NCBI GenBank assembly: GCA_002686195.1
Contig: NZAS01000168.1
Span: 1-7,995, forward strand
Length of the DNA stretch: 7,995 nucleotides
From: Candidatus Pacearchaeota archaeon
GTDB lineage: Archaea > Nanoarchaeota > Nanoarchaeia > Pacearchaeales > GW2011-AR1
Direction: 5' to 3'
Shown here: positions 1 to 6,792 of the stretch, in pieces
Layout: the number at the start of each line of letters is the position of its first letter
Numbering within the stretch: position 1 is the stretch's first letter
Notes under the pieces: generated by a model
Database searches by the model: none
What the model saw: the letters and a program-made list of their open reading frames with translations, nothing else
What the model was told of the DNA's origin: nothing
Program-made: the position numbers and the translations under genes

Positions 1-1
1 A

Positions 2-142
2 TATAATGAAGACCAACGAGGGCCAGACGCTGGTTTTTGGATGACGGCCCAACAAGTAAAAGAAAATAGAAGTCGTGTAGTAACTCTTAACCTTGAAAGA
101 GATAAATTAATAAGAAGAAGAGCTAAGGGTGATATAGTTTGA
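2..142 (+). CDS. C-terminal 46 residues of an unrecognised protein (partial, 5' end outside window)
   Basis: An open frame enters from the left edge and stops at TGA 140-142. The visible tail starts YNEDQRGPDAGFW and ends in a basic stretch (RDKLIRRRAKGDIV). I do not recognise a family; nothing catalytic is visible, and a tail this short cannot be assigned. That it is coding is supported by the absence of stops, by the 4-bp overlap with the next start (TTGA, 139-142) that continues the style of the whole run, and by a GAC codon at 11-13 ahead of CAA that follows the GATC-avoiding codon rule seen in the other genes. The first 60 bases are clearly richer in G+C (28 of 60 by hand count) than the downstream genes, so this gene may have a different origin or expression level. 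Confidence 0.75.
   Translation, partial: YNEDQRGPDAGFWMTAQQVKENRSRVVTLNLERDKLIRRRAKGDIV
125..129 (+). promoter_or_regulatory. Shine-Dalgarno-like AAGGG ahead of a TTG start
   Basis: AAGGG lies nine bases before TTG at 139. It supports the TTG start of the downstream glycosyltransferase, since no ATG or GTG is available before the first conserved strand (residues 2-10) of that protein. Confidence 0.5.
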
Positions 143-780
143 AAATTAGTTATGGTATCACGGTTCATAATGAAGCCGATGAGTTAAATAAGTTATTAGA
201 AATATTAATACACAAAACAGACCCAAAAGATGAGATTGTTATTTGTGATGATTATTCAGATGAAGATACAAAATTTGTAATTCAATCTTGGAGTCAACAA
301 TATGGTCATGTAAAACCTGTAATAATATACCAAAGAAAACTTGATGGTGATTTTTCAGCTCAAAAGAACTCGGTAATAGAGAATTGTAGTGGAGATTATA
401 TTTTCCATATAGATGCGGATGAATATCCAAATGAAAAATTGTTACTTAATTTAAAATTGATATTGGAAGTAAATAATGTAGATTTGGTTTGGATACCAAG
501 AGTAAATACTGTAGATGGAATTACCGAGGAACATATACAGAAGTGGGGTTGGAGAGTTAGTGAAAAAGGTTGGGTGAATTATCCAGATTATCAAGCACGA
601 GTATTTCGTAATGATGAAACGATAAGGTGGATAAGACCAGTTCATGAGTATATTAGTGGTTGTAAAACATACGCACATTTACCACCACATGAAGAATTAA
701 GTTTATATCATCCAAAGACTATAGATAAACAAGAAGAACAAAATAGGTTTTATAGTGAATTACAATTCACTTTTAGATAA
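139..780 (+). CDS. GT2-family (GT-A fold) glycosyltransferase
   Basis: Probably a cytoplasmic inverting glycosyltransferase that moves a sugar from a nucleotide-sugar donor; donor and acceptor cannot be read from the sequence. The N-terminus ISYGITVHNEADEL (3-16) is the classic first strand and loop of GT2 enzymes, followed by an acidic nucleotide-binding patch (CDD, 36-38). KNSVIENCSGDYIFHIDADE (77-96 region) is the helix and strand leading to the metal-binding DAD (92-94). A PVHEY segment (167-171) and a C-terminal KTIDKQEEQNRFY tail (193-205) resemble those of many compact GT2 proteins, so the 213-residue protein looks complete. The TTG start at 139 is chosen because the fold begins at once and an AAGGG precedes it; it overlaps the upstream stop as TTGA. 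The 3' end overlaps the next gene by 26 bp. GT2 assignment is firm, specificity unknown. Confidence 0.88.
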   Translation: MKISYGITVHNEADELNKLLEILIHKTDPKDEIVICDDYSDEDTKFVIQSWSQQYGHVKPVIIYQRKLDGDFSAQKNSVIENCSGDYIFHIDADEYPNEKLLLNLKLILEVNNVDLVWIPRVNTVDGITEEHIQKWGWRVSEKGWVNYPDYQARVFRNDETIRWIRPVHEYISGCKTYAHLPPHEELSLYHPKTIDKQEEQNRFYSELQFTFR

Positions 781-1330
781 ATTAAAAAAATTTAGTAAAA
801 TAATTGTAACTGGTCCACAAAGGTCTGGGACTACATATATGACATATATTTTAGCTAAAGATTTAAATTATAAAAAGATTGATGAAATAGTATATAGAGA
901 AAAATTTACACCAACAACAAAATTATTTATAAAAGAATTAAATAAAGAAAATATAGTTATACAAGCTCCGACTCAGACTCATATTTTACATAAGTTAAAA
1001 TATGATTCGAAAATGATTATTATTTTTATACATAGAGATGATAATGATATTATAAAATCAGAAGATAGAATTGGTTGGCATAAAAAGTGTTTTAAAACGG
1101 AAGAGTTACCAAAATATTTAAAATTATGTGAATCAGATTTCAATGAATATCGCGAAAAGTTTTTAAGTTTTAAAAGAAATTCTCATTTAAAGAAATTTGT
1201 TTGGAATAATTTACAAAAACCAATTATGAAAAATACTTTTGTAGAAGTTGAATATGATATTTTAGAACAAACTAAAGAATTTATTCCTAAATCAAAAAGA
1301 ATAAATTTTGATTCAAAACAAATTAAATGA
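755..1330 (+). CDS. Sulfotransferase-like P-loop protein
   Basis: Residues 20-27 (GPQRSGTT) match the PAPS-binding 5'-phosphosulfate loop of sulfotransferases. A second element, IHRDDNDIIKSE (92-103), carries Arg94 and Ser102, eight residues apart, the spacing of the Arg and Ser that hold the 3'-phosphate of PAPS in this family. The likely role is sulfation of a glycan hydroxyl or amine in the cytoplasm; use of PAPS is inferred from family knowledge. At 191 residues it is shorter than typical sulfotransferases (about 250-300), so the acceptor part is reduced. GTG at 755 is the only usable start: the next ATG falls after the P-loop and the frame is closed upstream at 722-724. It overlaps the preceding gene by 26 bp and the next by ATGA. 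It is unusually AT-rich (115 G+C in bases 781-1320, about 21%). A different P-loop kinase is the main alternative. Confidence 0.75.
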   Translation: MNYNSLLDKLKKFSKIIVTGPQRSGTTYMTYILAKDLNYKKIDEIVYREKFTPTTKLFIKELNKENIVIQAPTQTHILHKLKYDSKMIIIFIHRDDNDIIKSEDRIGWHKKCFKTEELPKYLKLCESDFNEYREKFLSFKRNSHLKKFVWNNLQKPIMKNTFVEVEYDILEQTKEFIPKSKRINFDSKQIK

Positions 1331-2031
1331 AAATAAGAATTATAATACCAACACTTTTTCACGAAAATAAACGTGTACACGTTTATGAAGAAAGACTTGA
1401 TGCATTGAAAGAACAACTATCTAACTATGATTATGATATAGTGATGGTTTGTAATTGGAAAAAAAATAAAGATAATTTTTTAAATTGGAAATATGATGGA
1501 ATAATAAAAAAGTATTCTGAAGATGAATTTAATATTGGTAAAGCTGTAAATATTGGTTTAGACTTGAGAAGTAAAGCCGATTACTATTGTTTTTTTTCCG
1601 ATGATATAATAATCAAAGAAGATATTTGGGTAAAAAAGTTTGTTGATTTATATAATATGAAAGATTTTAATATTGGTTTAATTGGAATAAAAGGTCATAC
1701 AAAATCTAAAATTAAAAATCTTGGTGATGTTGAACAACATATTCATGTAGATGGTTTGATGTTTTTTAGTAAAGAAAGACTTAAAGAAGTAGGTAGGTAT
1801 AGTGAAGAGTATCATTATGATTGTGAGTGTCAAGATTATTGTTTAACTATGGAATTACATGGTTATAATAATTATTTAGTTAAGTTAAAACATAACCATT
1901 TTCAAAGCTCTCCAATAATTAAAAAACCAGAACAAAGTAGAAAAATATCAAGAGAAAAATTAGAAAAAAAATGGAAAGTTCTTCAAAAAGAACATGAAGA
2001 TAAAAATTTAACAGTACATGGTCGTGCATGA
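1327..2031 (+). CDS. GT2-like glycosyltransferase (GT-A fold)
   Basis: Residues 1-9 (MKIRIIIPT) form a first strand like that of GT2 proteins. EFNIGKAVNIGL (67-78) corresponds to the helix that precedes the metal site, and CFFSDDIII (88-96) supplies an acidic SDD (91-93) in the DXD position. The segment from HVDGLMFFSKERLKEVG (140-156) to CQDYCLTMELHGY (168-180) resembles the acceptor-side region of GT2 enzymes, where an acidic residue before a helix acts as the base. The final 30 residues are very basic and probably helical. The predicted product is a soluble 234-residue transferase. ATG at 1327 overlaps the upstream TGA as ATGA, and no Shine-Dalgarno is visible, so translation probably depends on the upstream gene. 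A perfect 20-bp palindrome sits inside codons 14-20. Donor sugar cannot be inferred. Confidence 0.8.
   Translation: MKIRIIIPTLFHENKRVHVYEERLDALKEQLSNYDYDIVMVCNWKKNKDNFLNWKYDGIIKKYSEDEFNIGKAVNIGLDLRSKADYYCFFSDDIIIKEDIWVKKFVDLYNMKDFNIGLIGIKGHTKSKIKNLGDVEQHIHVDGLMFFSKERLKEVGRYSEEYHYDCECQDYCLTMELHGYNNYLVKLKHNHFQSSPIIKKPEQSRKISREKLEKKWKVLQKEHEDKNLTVHGRA
1367..1386. repeat. Perfect 20-bp palindrome inside a coding sequence
   Basis: ATAAACGTGTACACGTTTAT reads the same on both strands with no spacer. It covers codons 14-20 of the glycosyltransferase at 1327-2031 and begins 40 bases after that gene's start. At about 30% G+C, ten consecutive complementary pairs are expected roughly 0.03 times in 8 kb. 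The coding content uses CGT and CAC where AGA and CAT are commoner nearby. It could be a protein-binding operator or a chance arrangement; without a loop it would not make a good RNA hairpin. Confidence 0.6.
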
Positions 2032-2774
2032 AAAATTTAATTTATATGGTTACAATAGACCATCCAAGTTCTAAATACAAAAATAGTGACTATAGTCAAT
2101 ATTGTTTAAACACTTGGAAATATTGGTGTGAAGAGAATGATGTTGACCTTATGGTTGTAACAGAACATGATGAGAGATTTGGTAAACCTATTTGGAATAA
2201 AGAGTTAATTTATAAGTATGCAGATGATTATGATAAAATAGGAATAGTTGATTCAGATACAATGGTGAAGTGGAATTCACCCAATCCATTTGATTTATTT
2301 GATGAAGAATTTTGTGGAGTTAACGATATAGCTAATATGAAATGGATGGACGATAGTATTAAAGCGTATGGGAAGTTCTTTCCAGATTTAGAAATTGATT
2401 ATTATCAGTACATTAACGCAGGTGTCCTATTTTTTCATAAAAAACATCTACACATATTCAAAGAGATATTAGATTTCTATTTTGACAATCAAGAAGAACT
2501 TGATAATTGGAATAAAGGTGGTGGTAAGGAACAAACTATTTTGAATTACCATTTGGTAAAGAATAATATAAAACCTAAGTTGATACCACCAACTTGGAAT
2601 TTATTTGCGATACATAAGAAAGAAATGTTTAATGGAAATTGGCAAATGCCAGAAGACCCAACACCATTTTTTGTAAAGTATGGTAATATATGGCATTTTA
2701 CTGGTATAAGTCTACAAGATAGAATAGATTTGATGAGAATAACTTGGGAACGTTTTGGTGATAGATATGTCTAA
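2028..2774 (+). CDS. GT8-like glycosyltransferase, first of a tandem pair
   Basis: A 248-residue protein with the ordered hallmarks of retaining GT-A enzymes related to GT8: first strand MKNLIYMVTI (1-10), metal-binding DSD (75-77) in IGIVDSDTMV, an INAGVLFF segment (129-136) equivalent to the NxG acceptor or donor loop, KEQTILNYH (167-175) equivalent to the DQ..LN motif, then PPTWN (187-191) and a late HF (223-224) that could complete the metal site. It should transfer a sugar from a nucleotide sugar in the cytoplasm; the sugar is unknown. The ATG overlaps the upstream stop as ATGA, with no obvious Shine-Dalgarno. The next gene is a diverged paralogue with the same motif order. Assignment to a GT-A nucleotide-sugar transferase is firm, the exact CAZy family is inference. 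Confidence 0.85.
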   Translation: MKNLIYMVTIDHPSSKYKNSDYSQYCLNTWKYWCEENDVDLMVVTEHDERFGKPIWNKELIYKYADDYDKIGIVDSDTMVKWNSPNPFDLFDEEFCGVNDIANMKWMDDSIKAYGKFFPDLEIDYYQYINAGVLFFHKKHLHIFKEILDFYFDNQEELDNWNKGGGKEQTILNYHLVKNNIKPKLIPPTWNLFAIHKKEMFNGNWQMPEDPTPFFVKYGNIWHFTGISLQDRIDLMRITWERFGDRYV

Positions 2775-3525
2775 TATTGTATTTACAGTTAATATAAAAA
2801 ATCCAGAAAAACCAAAACGTTCTGAACCATATGATTTATCAGTAAAGAGTTGGAAGACATGGGCTACAAAAAATAATTGTGAAGTGTTTACATTAGATGA
2901 GTGGGTTATTGATGATATGAATCCCAATTGGCATAAAATTCTTGTTTTTGATTTATTGGAAAATAGTAAAGTTGATTATGACCAAGTTTTAATTGTAGAT
3001 TCTGATACAATAATACATCCAAATGCTCCAAATGTATTTGATATTACTGATAACAAATTTTGTGCAGTTCATAATGATGGTAGTTATGATTGGGTATTGA
3101 GAAGTATGGAGACGTATTCTAAATATGTGTTTGATGGTTATATGTTCGATTGGTGGAAATATTTTAATTCTGGTTTTATGATTGTAAATAAAAATCACAA
3201 ACAATTGTTTAAAGATATATTTGACTTTTATTTAACTAACAAAGAATTATTAAGTGGTGTCCAAGAAAATTTCGGAGTTGGTACAGACCAACCAATAATA
3301 AACTTTTTTGTACATAAAAATGAAGAGGGTCCAGTTGATTTAAAATTGTTACCATATAAGTGGAATATGCAAGACATGGTTAGAAAAGAAATATTAACAC
3401 ACGATATGTTATTTACTAAATTGGGATGGGTATATCATTATAATGCTATACCAGATAATAATCTATCTGATAAAACATTGTATTGGATGAATAAAACTTA
3501 TGAATATTTGGAACAAGTAAAATGA
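2767..3525 (+). CDS. GT8-like glycosyltransferase, second of a tandem pair
   Basis: A 252-residue paralogue of the preceding gene. MSNIVFTVNI (1-10) lines up with MKNLIYMVTI of its neighbour without gaps, which is why ATG 2767 is chosen over TTG 2755 or GTG 2758. Motifs recur in order: DSD (78-80) in VLIVDSDTII, FNSGFMIV (133-140), DQPIINF (174-180, closer to the canonical GT8 DQ..LN than the partner), KWN (198-200) and YHYN (223-226). The regions between motifs differ strongly, so the duplication is old and the two probably use different donors or acceptors. The start lies inside the upstream gene with an 8-bp overlap (ATGTCTAA), and the end overlaps the next gene as ATGA. Sugar specificity unknown. 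Confidence 0.85.
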   Translation: MSNIVFTVNIKNPEKPKRSEPYDLSVKSWKTWATKNNCEVFTLDEWVIDDMNPNWHKILVFDLLENSKVDYDQVLIVDSDTIIHPNAPNVFDITDNKFCAVHNDGSYDWVLRSMETYSKYVFDGYMFDWWKYFNSGFMIVNKNHKQLFKDIFDFYLTNKELLSGVQENFGVGTDQPIINFFVHKNEEGPVDLKLLPYKWNMQDMVRKEILTHDMLFTKLGWVYHYNAIPDNNLSDKTLYWMNKTYEYLEQVK

Positions 3526-4121
3526 TAAATTTAGATTTTTTAAATAGTCAAAAAGAAGTAACTTATCATGTTGAAGATTTTAAGGGATGGCACGAAGAAA
3601 ATCAATTTACTGGTGATATTTGGAATGGTGGTAAATATAAGTGGAAAATAGAAGGTCTTAAAGTTATTATTCAACAATTACAGCCAAAAGTTATTTTTGA
3701 GACTGGGTTTAATGTTGGTCGTAGTGCTACTGTTATGTTGAATTATTGTGATTCTAATTGTAAAGTGTATTCAATTGATAGAAATAAAAAATGTAAACCA
3801 TTCGGTGATAAATTGACAGAAGTATTTCCAAACTTTGAATTGATTATTGGAGATACAACAAAAGTATTAGATGATGAGGTAACAAAAAGAAATTTAGAAA
3901 TAGATTTAGCATTTATTGATGGTAGTCATCATCACACACCAGCTATGAATGATATTACTTGTGTTCAAGAATATATGACTAATGGTAGTTGTATACTTGT
4001 TGATGATAAAAGACTTATAGGTGTAAGAGACGCAGTTAAAGAGTCTAATTGGGATGGATATAAAGAAGTAGGAATACCAAAATGGGATAACGGTGGTGCA
4101 TTTTTGTACCAAAAGAAATGA
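3522..4121 (+). CDS. Class I SAM-dependent methyltransferase (Methyltransf_24-like)
   Basis: VIFETGFNVGRSATVML (57-73) is a Rossmann motif I with the glycine-rich SAM loop, and VYSID (82-86) ends the second strand with the acidic residue that normally binds the SAM ribose. GDT (110-112) follows the third strand, and DLAFIDGSHHHTPAMNDI (128-145) is the fourth-strand signature of Methyltransf_24-type O-methyltransferases. CILVDD (157-162) is the next strand. The protein is 199 residues, normal for this type, with an N-terminal helical cap. It is probably a soluble O-methyltransferase acting on a sugar or another small acceptor in the cassette; this role is inferred from context. It sits between glycosyltransferases with ATGA overlaps on both sides, and no strong Shine-Dalgarno is visible. 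Confidence 0.85.
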   Translation: MINLDFLNSQKEVTYHVEDFKGWHEENQFTGDIWNGGKYKWKIEGLKVIIQQLQPKVIFETGFNVGRSATVMLNYCDSNCKVYSIDRNKKCKPFGDKLTEVFPNFELIIGDTTKVLDDEVTKRNLEIDLAFIDGSHHHTPAMNDITCVQEYMTNGSCILVDDKRLIGVRDAVKESNWDGYKEVGIPKWDNGGAFLYQKK

Positions 4122-4831
4122 ATATACAATTTATAGTAGTTGGATGGCACTATAGTTATCCAGAATGGACAAATGGACTTATTGAATTAAATAGTCAAAA
4201 TGAGAATATAGATGTTTTTTGGTCTTGTCATAGAGAACCAACAGATATCGTAAAGGAAAATTTTAATTGGAAACTATTTAAGAATATTGGACTTGAAGAA
4301 GGAGCATATACACAAGCCGTAGAATATTTAGATTTAGATGATGATACTATTTTATTTTTAGTTCATGATGATTTGATTATTAAAGATTGGGATTTTATTA
4401 ATGTATGTGTAAATGCCTTAGAAGAATATAAAGTTTTGGGAAATGGTATCAATTATCCAGCTTTATTTGACCCAGAAAAAATTGAAATGAATGGAAAGAA
4501 AAATATTGAGTGGGTTTCTCCAGATTGGAGATATTTATTTACAGAACCAATAGTAGGTAGTACTGTGAGGTCAAGTTTTTTGGTTATTAAATTAAAAGAT
4601 TTAAAAAGAGTTGGTGGATTCAATCCAATATGGTTAACTCCAAAGTTAGATGAAGATGGAGAAGGAATTGATTATGGTGGTATAGGTAATTTAGGTCAAA
4701 CGATAGTTGGTTGTAAATTTACAAAAATATTTGGTAAAGATAGTATAGGTTATTTAAGTGATACGTATCTTAATTCAAAATACATTTACGAATGTGCAAG
4801 AGGTAATATCACAAAGGAGTTTTATAAATGA
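4118..4831 (+). CDS. GT2-like glycosyltransferase (GT-A fold)
   Basis: MNIQFIVVGW (1-10) forms the first strand and ILFLVHDDLII (78-88) holds the likely metal-binding HDD (83-85) preceded by LDLDDD. RSSFLVIKLKDLKRVGGFNP (151-170) matches the common GT2 segment in which a strand and helix precede VGGF. GIDYGGIGNLGQTI (183-196) may carry an acidic catalytic or acceptor residue, but this is less certain. The 237-residue protein has no membrane segment. The start overlaps the upstream stop as ATGA with only a weak purine run before it. The stop overlaps the aminotransferase start as ATGA, and the good ribosome-binding site of that next gene lies within this gene's last codons. Donor unknown. Confidence 0.8.
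   Translation: MNIQFIVVGWHYSYPEWTNGLIELNSQNENIDVFWSCHREPTDIVKENFNWKLFKNIGLEEGAYTQAVEYLDLDDDTILFLVHDDLIIKDWDFINVCVNALEEYKVLGNGINYPALFDPEKIEMNGKKNIEWVSPDWRYLFTEPIVGSTVRSSFLVIKLKDLKRVGGFNPIWLTPKLDEDGEGIDYGGIGNLGQTIVGCKFTKIFGKDSIGYLSDTYLNSKYIYECARGNITKEFYK
4813..4819 (+). promoter_or_regulatory. Strong Shine-Dalgarno (AAAGGAG) of the aminotransferase gene
   Basis: AAAGGAG lies eight bases before ATG 4828, at near-ideal spacing, within the end of the upstream coding region. It is the best ribosome-binding site in the window and suggests the aminotransferase is translated independently of its neighbour. Confidence 0.75.
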
Positions 4832-6027
4832 AAAAGATTAAAAGTATGATTCCGTTATTTAAGGTTTTTATGGCAGAAGATGTGCCAGATAAAGTTTCTA
4901 AAATATTAATGTCTGGTTATATTGGACAAGGACCAGTTGTTGATGAATTTGAGGAATTATTGAAATCATATTTTGGACACGATTGGTTGGTAACAACTAA
5001 TGCGGCCACATCCGCCGAACATTTAGCTCTACATATGTTAAGAAAACCAACAACAATAATGGAGATGAATCATACTGGTGATGGAGCAGTATCACATAAG
5101 TGGGATGGTATTAAAACTGGTGATGAAGTTTTATGTACACCACTAACTTGTACTGCTACTAATTGGCCAGTATTAGCTAATGGGTTGAAGATTAAGTGGG
5201 TTGATGTAGACCCAAAAACATTGAATATGGATTTGGATGATTTAGCTAGAAAGATAACTAAAGATACCAAAATAATTTATCTTGTTCATTGGGGTGGTTA
5301 TCCAATTGATTTAGATAAGGTAAAAGAAATACAAGATAAGACTCAAAAGATGGTTGGGTTTAGACCGATGGTTATAGAAGATTGTGCACATTCAATTGGT
5401 TCTTTTTGGAAAGGTAAACCACTTGGAAATCATGGAAACATATGTACATTCAGTTTACAGGCTATAAAACACGTTACATCTATTGATGGTGGTATTCTAA
5501 CATTACCTAATCAAGATTTATATCGTAGAGCTAAATTACTTAGGTGGTATGGTATTGATAGAGAAACTAATAAGAAAGATTTTAGATGTGAAGCCGATGT
5601 GGCCGAGTGGGGATTTAAATTTCATATGAATGATGTTAATGCTTGTGTTGGTATGGAAAATTTTCAAAACGTTGGTAATATAATTGATAGACACGTTGAA
5701 AATGCAGAATACTATAATAAAGAATTAAATAAGGTAGCTGGTGTGACATTAACACAACAAGATATGAGATATAGAAAAAGTTCTTATTGGATTTATTCTA
5801 TGTTGGTTGACAATAAACAACAATTTATGAATAAAATGAAAGAGTGTAATATTATGGTTAGTCAAGTACATGAGAGAAATGATATCCATACTTGTGTTTC
5901 TGATTATAAAGCACATCTTCCAAATTTAGATAAAATTCAAAAACAATTAATTTGTATTCCAAACGGATGGTGGGTTACAGATGAACAAAGAGAGTACATA
6001 GTTGATTGTATTAAAGAGGGTTGGTAA
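4828..6027 (+). CDS. DegT/DnrJ/EryC1/StrS-family PLP sugar aminotransferase
   Basis: The enzyme should convert a keto nucleotide sugar to an amino nucleotide sugar with PLP and an amino donor, usually glutamate. GYIGQGPVVDEFE (30-42) is the family's N-terminal signature, NAATSAEHLAL (58-68) the cofactor-phosphate region, and EDCAHSIG (184-191) gives Asp185 for the pyridine nitrogen. FSLQAIKHVTSIDGG (208-222) places the Schiff-base lysine at Lys214. RWYGIDR (239-245), HMNDVNACVG (266-275) and CIPNGWWVTDEQREYI (376-391) complete the fold. All key residues are present, so it should be active. It is 399 residues, slightly long; residues 72-94 appear to be extra relative to the usual GIxxGDEV junction. 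The keto-sugar-producing dehydratase is not in the window. It is preceded by a strong AAAGGAG and overlaps the next start by 1 bp. Which amino sugar is made cannot be told. Confidence 0.95.
   Translation: MKKIKSMIPLFKVFMAEDVPDKVSKILMSGYIGQGPVVDEFEELLKSYFGHDWLVTTNAATSAEHLALHMLRKPTTIMEMNHTGDGAVSHKWDGIKTGDEVLCTPLTCTATNWPVLANGLKIKWVDVDPKTLNMDLDDLARKITKDTKIIYLVHWGGYPIDLDKVKEIQDKTQKMVGFRPMVIEDCAHSIGSFWKGKPLGNHGNICTFSLQAIKHVTSIDGGILTLPNQDLYRRAKLLRWYGIDRETNKKDFRCEADVAEWGFKFHMNDVNACVGMENFQNVGNIIDRHVENAEYYNKELNKVAGVTLTQQDMRYRKSSYWIYSMLVDNKQQFMNKMKECNIMVSQVHERNDIHTCVSDYKAHLPNLDKIQKQLICIPNGWWVTDEQREYIVDCIKEGW
6013..6020 (+). promoter_or_regulatory. Shine-Dalgarno (AAAGAGGG) of the 71-residue gene
   Basis: AAAGAGGG ends six bases before ATG 6027 and favours that ATG over the in-frame TTG at 6021, which would leave no spacing. 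Confidence 0.6.
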
Positions 6028-6242
6028 TGGTAGATTTAGAGTCATCAGTTAAAGAACAAGGTCAATGGGTTACTCAAATAATTCATTTTGTTGGTGGTAT
6101 AAAAAGAACTATTGAAGGAGTAAATACGCATACAATTAGACAAGGTGAGTTTACTAAATTTTTATTAAAAGATGGTAGTTATGTTATGGTTCATGATAGA
6201 AATGTTTTAATGATTGAAATTTTTAAGGAACAAGATGTATAA
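6027..6242 (+). CDS. Small conserved-looking protein of unknown function (71 residues)
   Basis: I do not recognise this protein. It starts MVDLESSVKEQGQWV, then alternates hydrophobic and polar residues in apparent short strands: QIIHFVGGIKRTI (17-29), FTKFLLKDG (42-50) and YVMVHDRNVLMIEIF (52-66). That pattern suggests a small beta-rich, possibly barrel-like fold. No signal peptide, membrane segment, cysteine or obvious catalytic motif is present. It is very likely a real gene: a good AAAGAGGG precedes ATG 6027, the start overlaps the aminotransferase stop as TAATG, and the end overlaps the next gene by 8 bp, so it sits inside a strictly packed operon. It could be an accessory subunit for a neighbouring enzyme or an unrelated phage protein caught in the run. 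Confidence 0.75.
   Translation: MVDLESSVKEQGQWVTQIIHFVGGIKRTIEGVNTHTIRQGEFTKFLLKDGSYVMVHDRNVLMIEIFKEQDV
6225..6230 (+). promoter_or_regulatory. Shine-Dalgarno (AAGGAA) deciding the ATG 6235 start
   Basis: AAGGAA lies four bases before ATG 6235 and downstream of the alternative TTG at 6214, so it supports the shorter methyltransferase. It lies within the last codons of the 71-residue gene. Confidence 0.6.
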
Positions 6243-6792
6243 AGAACCAAAAGTTTATTCTTCATATAGAAAAAATAATATAGGTCGGACTTTATATGAC
6301 ATTGTTATTAAGTTGAAACCGAAGAAGATTATTGAAATTGGTGTGTTGGAAGGTTATTCGACTATTTGTATGGCTCAAGCTCTAAAAGATTTGGATGAGG
6401 GTGGTAAAATTCACGCACACGATTTGTTTGATGAGTATAAATATAGAAATTGTTCAATGACAAAAGTTTGGGATAATGTGAACAAGTATGGAGTTCAAGA
6501 TTATGTCCATCTGAAACAGAAGAGTTTTGATAGATGGTTAAATAGTATGGAAGACTTTGATTTAATGCACATAGATATTTCAAATAATGGTGATATCATA
6601 GAAAAAATACATACGAGACTTTCACAAAATAAATCTATTAAAACTGGTCCGATTTTTTTTGAAGGTGGTACACAAGAACGTGATAAAGTAGAATGGATGA
6701 TTGAATATGATAAGAGAGAAATGTATCCACTAAAAGATGAATTATCTTATGATATAGTTGATTCAAGATTCCCAGGATTATCAGTATTATGA
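6235..6792 (+). CDS. Class I SAM-dependent methyltransferase-like protein
   Basis: KIIEIGVLEGYSTICMAQAL (31-50) is a strong SAM motif I. KIHAHDLFD (58-66) ends the second strand with His-Asp where the ribose-binding acid is expected, and FDLMHIDISNNGDII (108-122) is the fourth-strand region, with HIDI in place of the FIDG of the gene at 3522-4121. GPIFFEGGTQERDKVEWM (138-155) is a distinctive late block. The 185-residue protein is soluble and short but covers the whole Rossmann core. ATG 6235 is chosen over TTG 6214 because of the AAGGAA between them; it gives an 8-bp overlap (ATGTATAA). The stop overlaps the next gene as ATGA. It probably methylates a glycan or another small acceptor, by context; it is clearly a different subfamily from the gene at 3522-4121. 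Confidence 0.8.
   Translation: MYKEPKVYSSYRKNNIGRTLYDIVIKLKPKKIIEIGVLEGYSTICMAQALKDLDEGGKIHAHDLFDEYKYRNCSMTKVWDNVNKYGVQDYVHLKQKSFDRWLNSMEDFDLMHIDISNNGDIIEKIHTRLSQNKSIKTGPIFFEGGTQERDKVEWMIEYDKREMYPLKDELSYDIVDSRFPGLSVL

Noticed and set aside
755..780. 26-bp overlap read as a frameshifted fusion of the first glycosyltransferase and the sulfotransferase-like protein
   Set aside because: The first protein has a normal GT2 C-terminal tail, and the second has its own N-terminal lead before the P-loop. They look like two complete genes.
2755..2766. TTG 2755 or GTG 2758 as the start of the second GT8-like gene
   Set aside because: The ATG at 2767 aligns exactly with the start of its paralogue and gives an 8-bp overlap like two other junctions.
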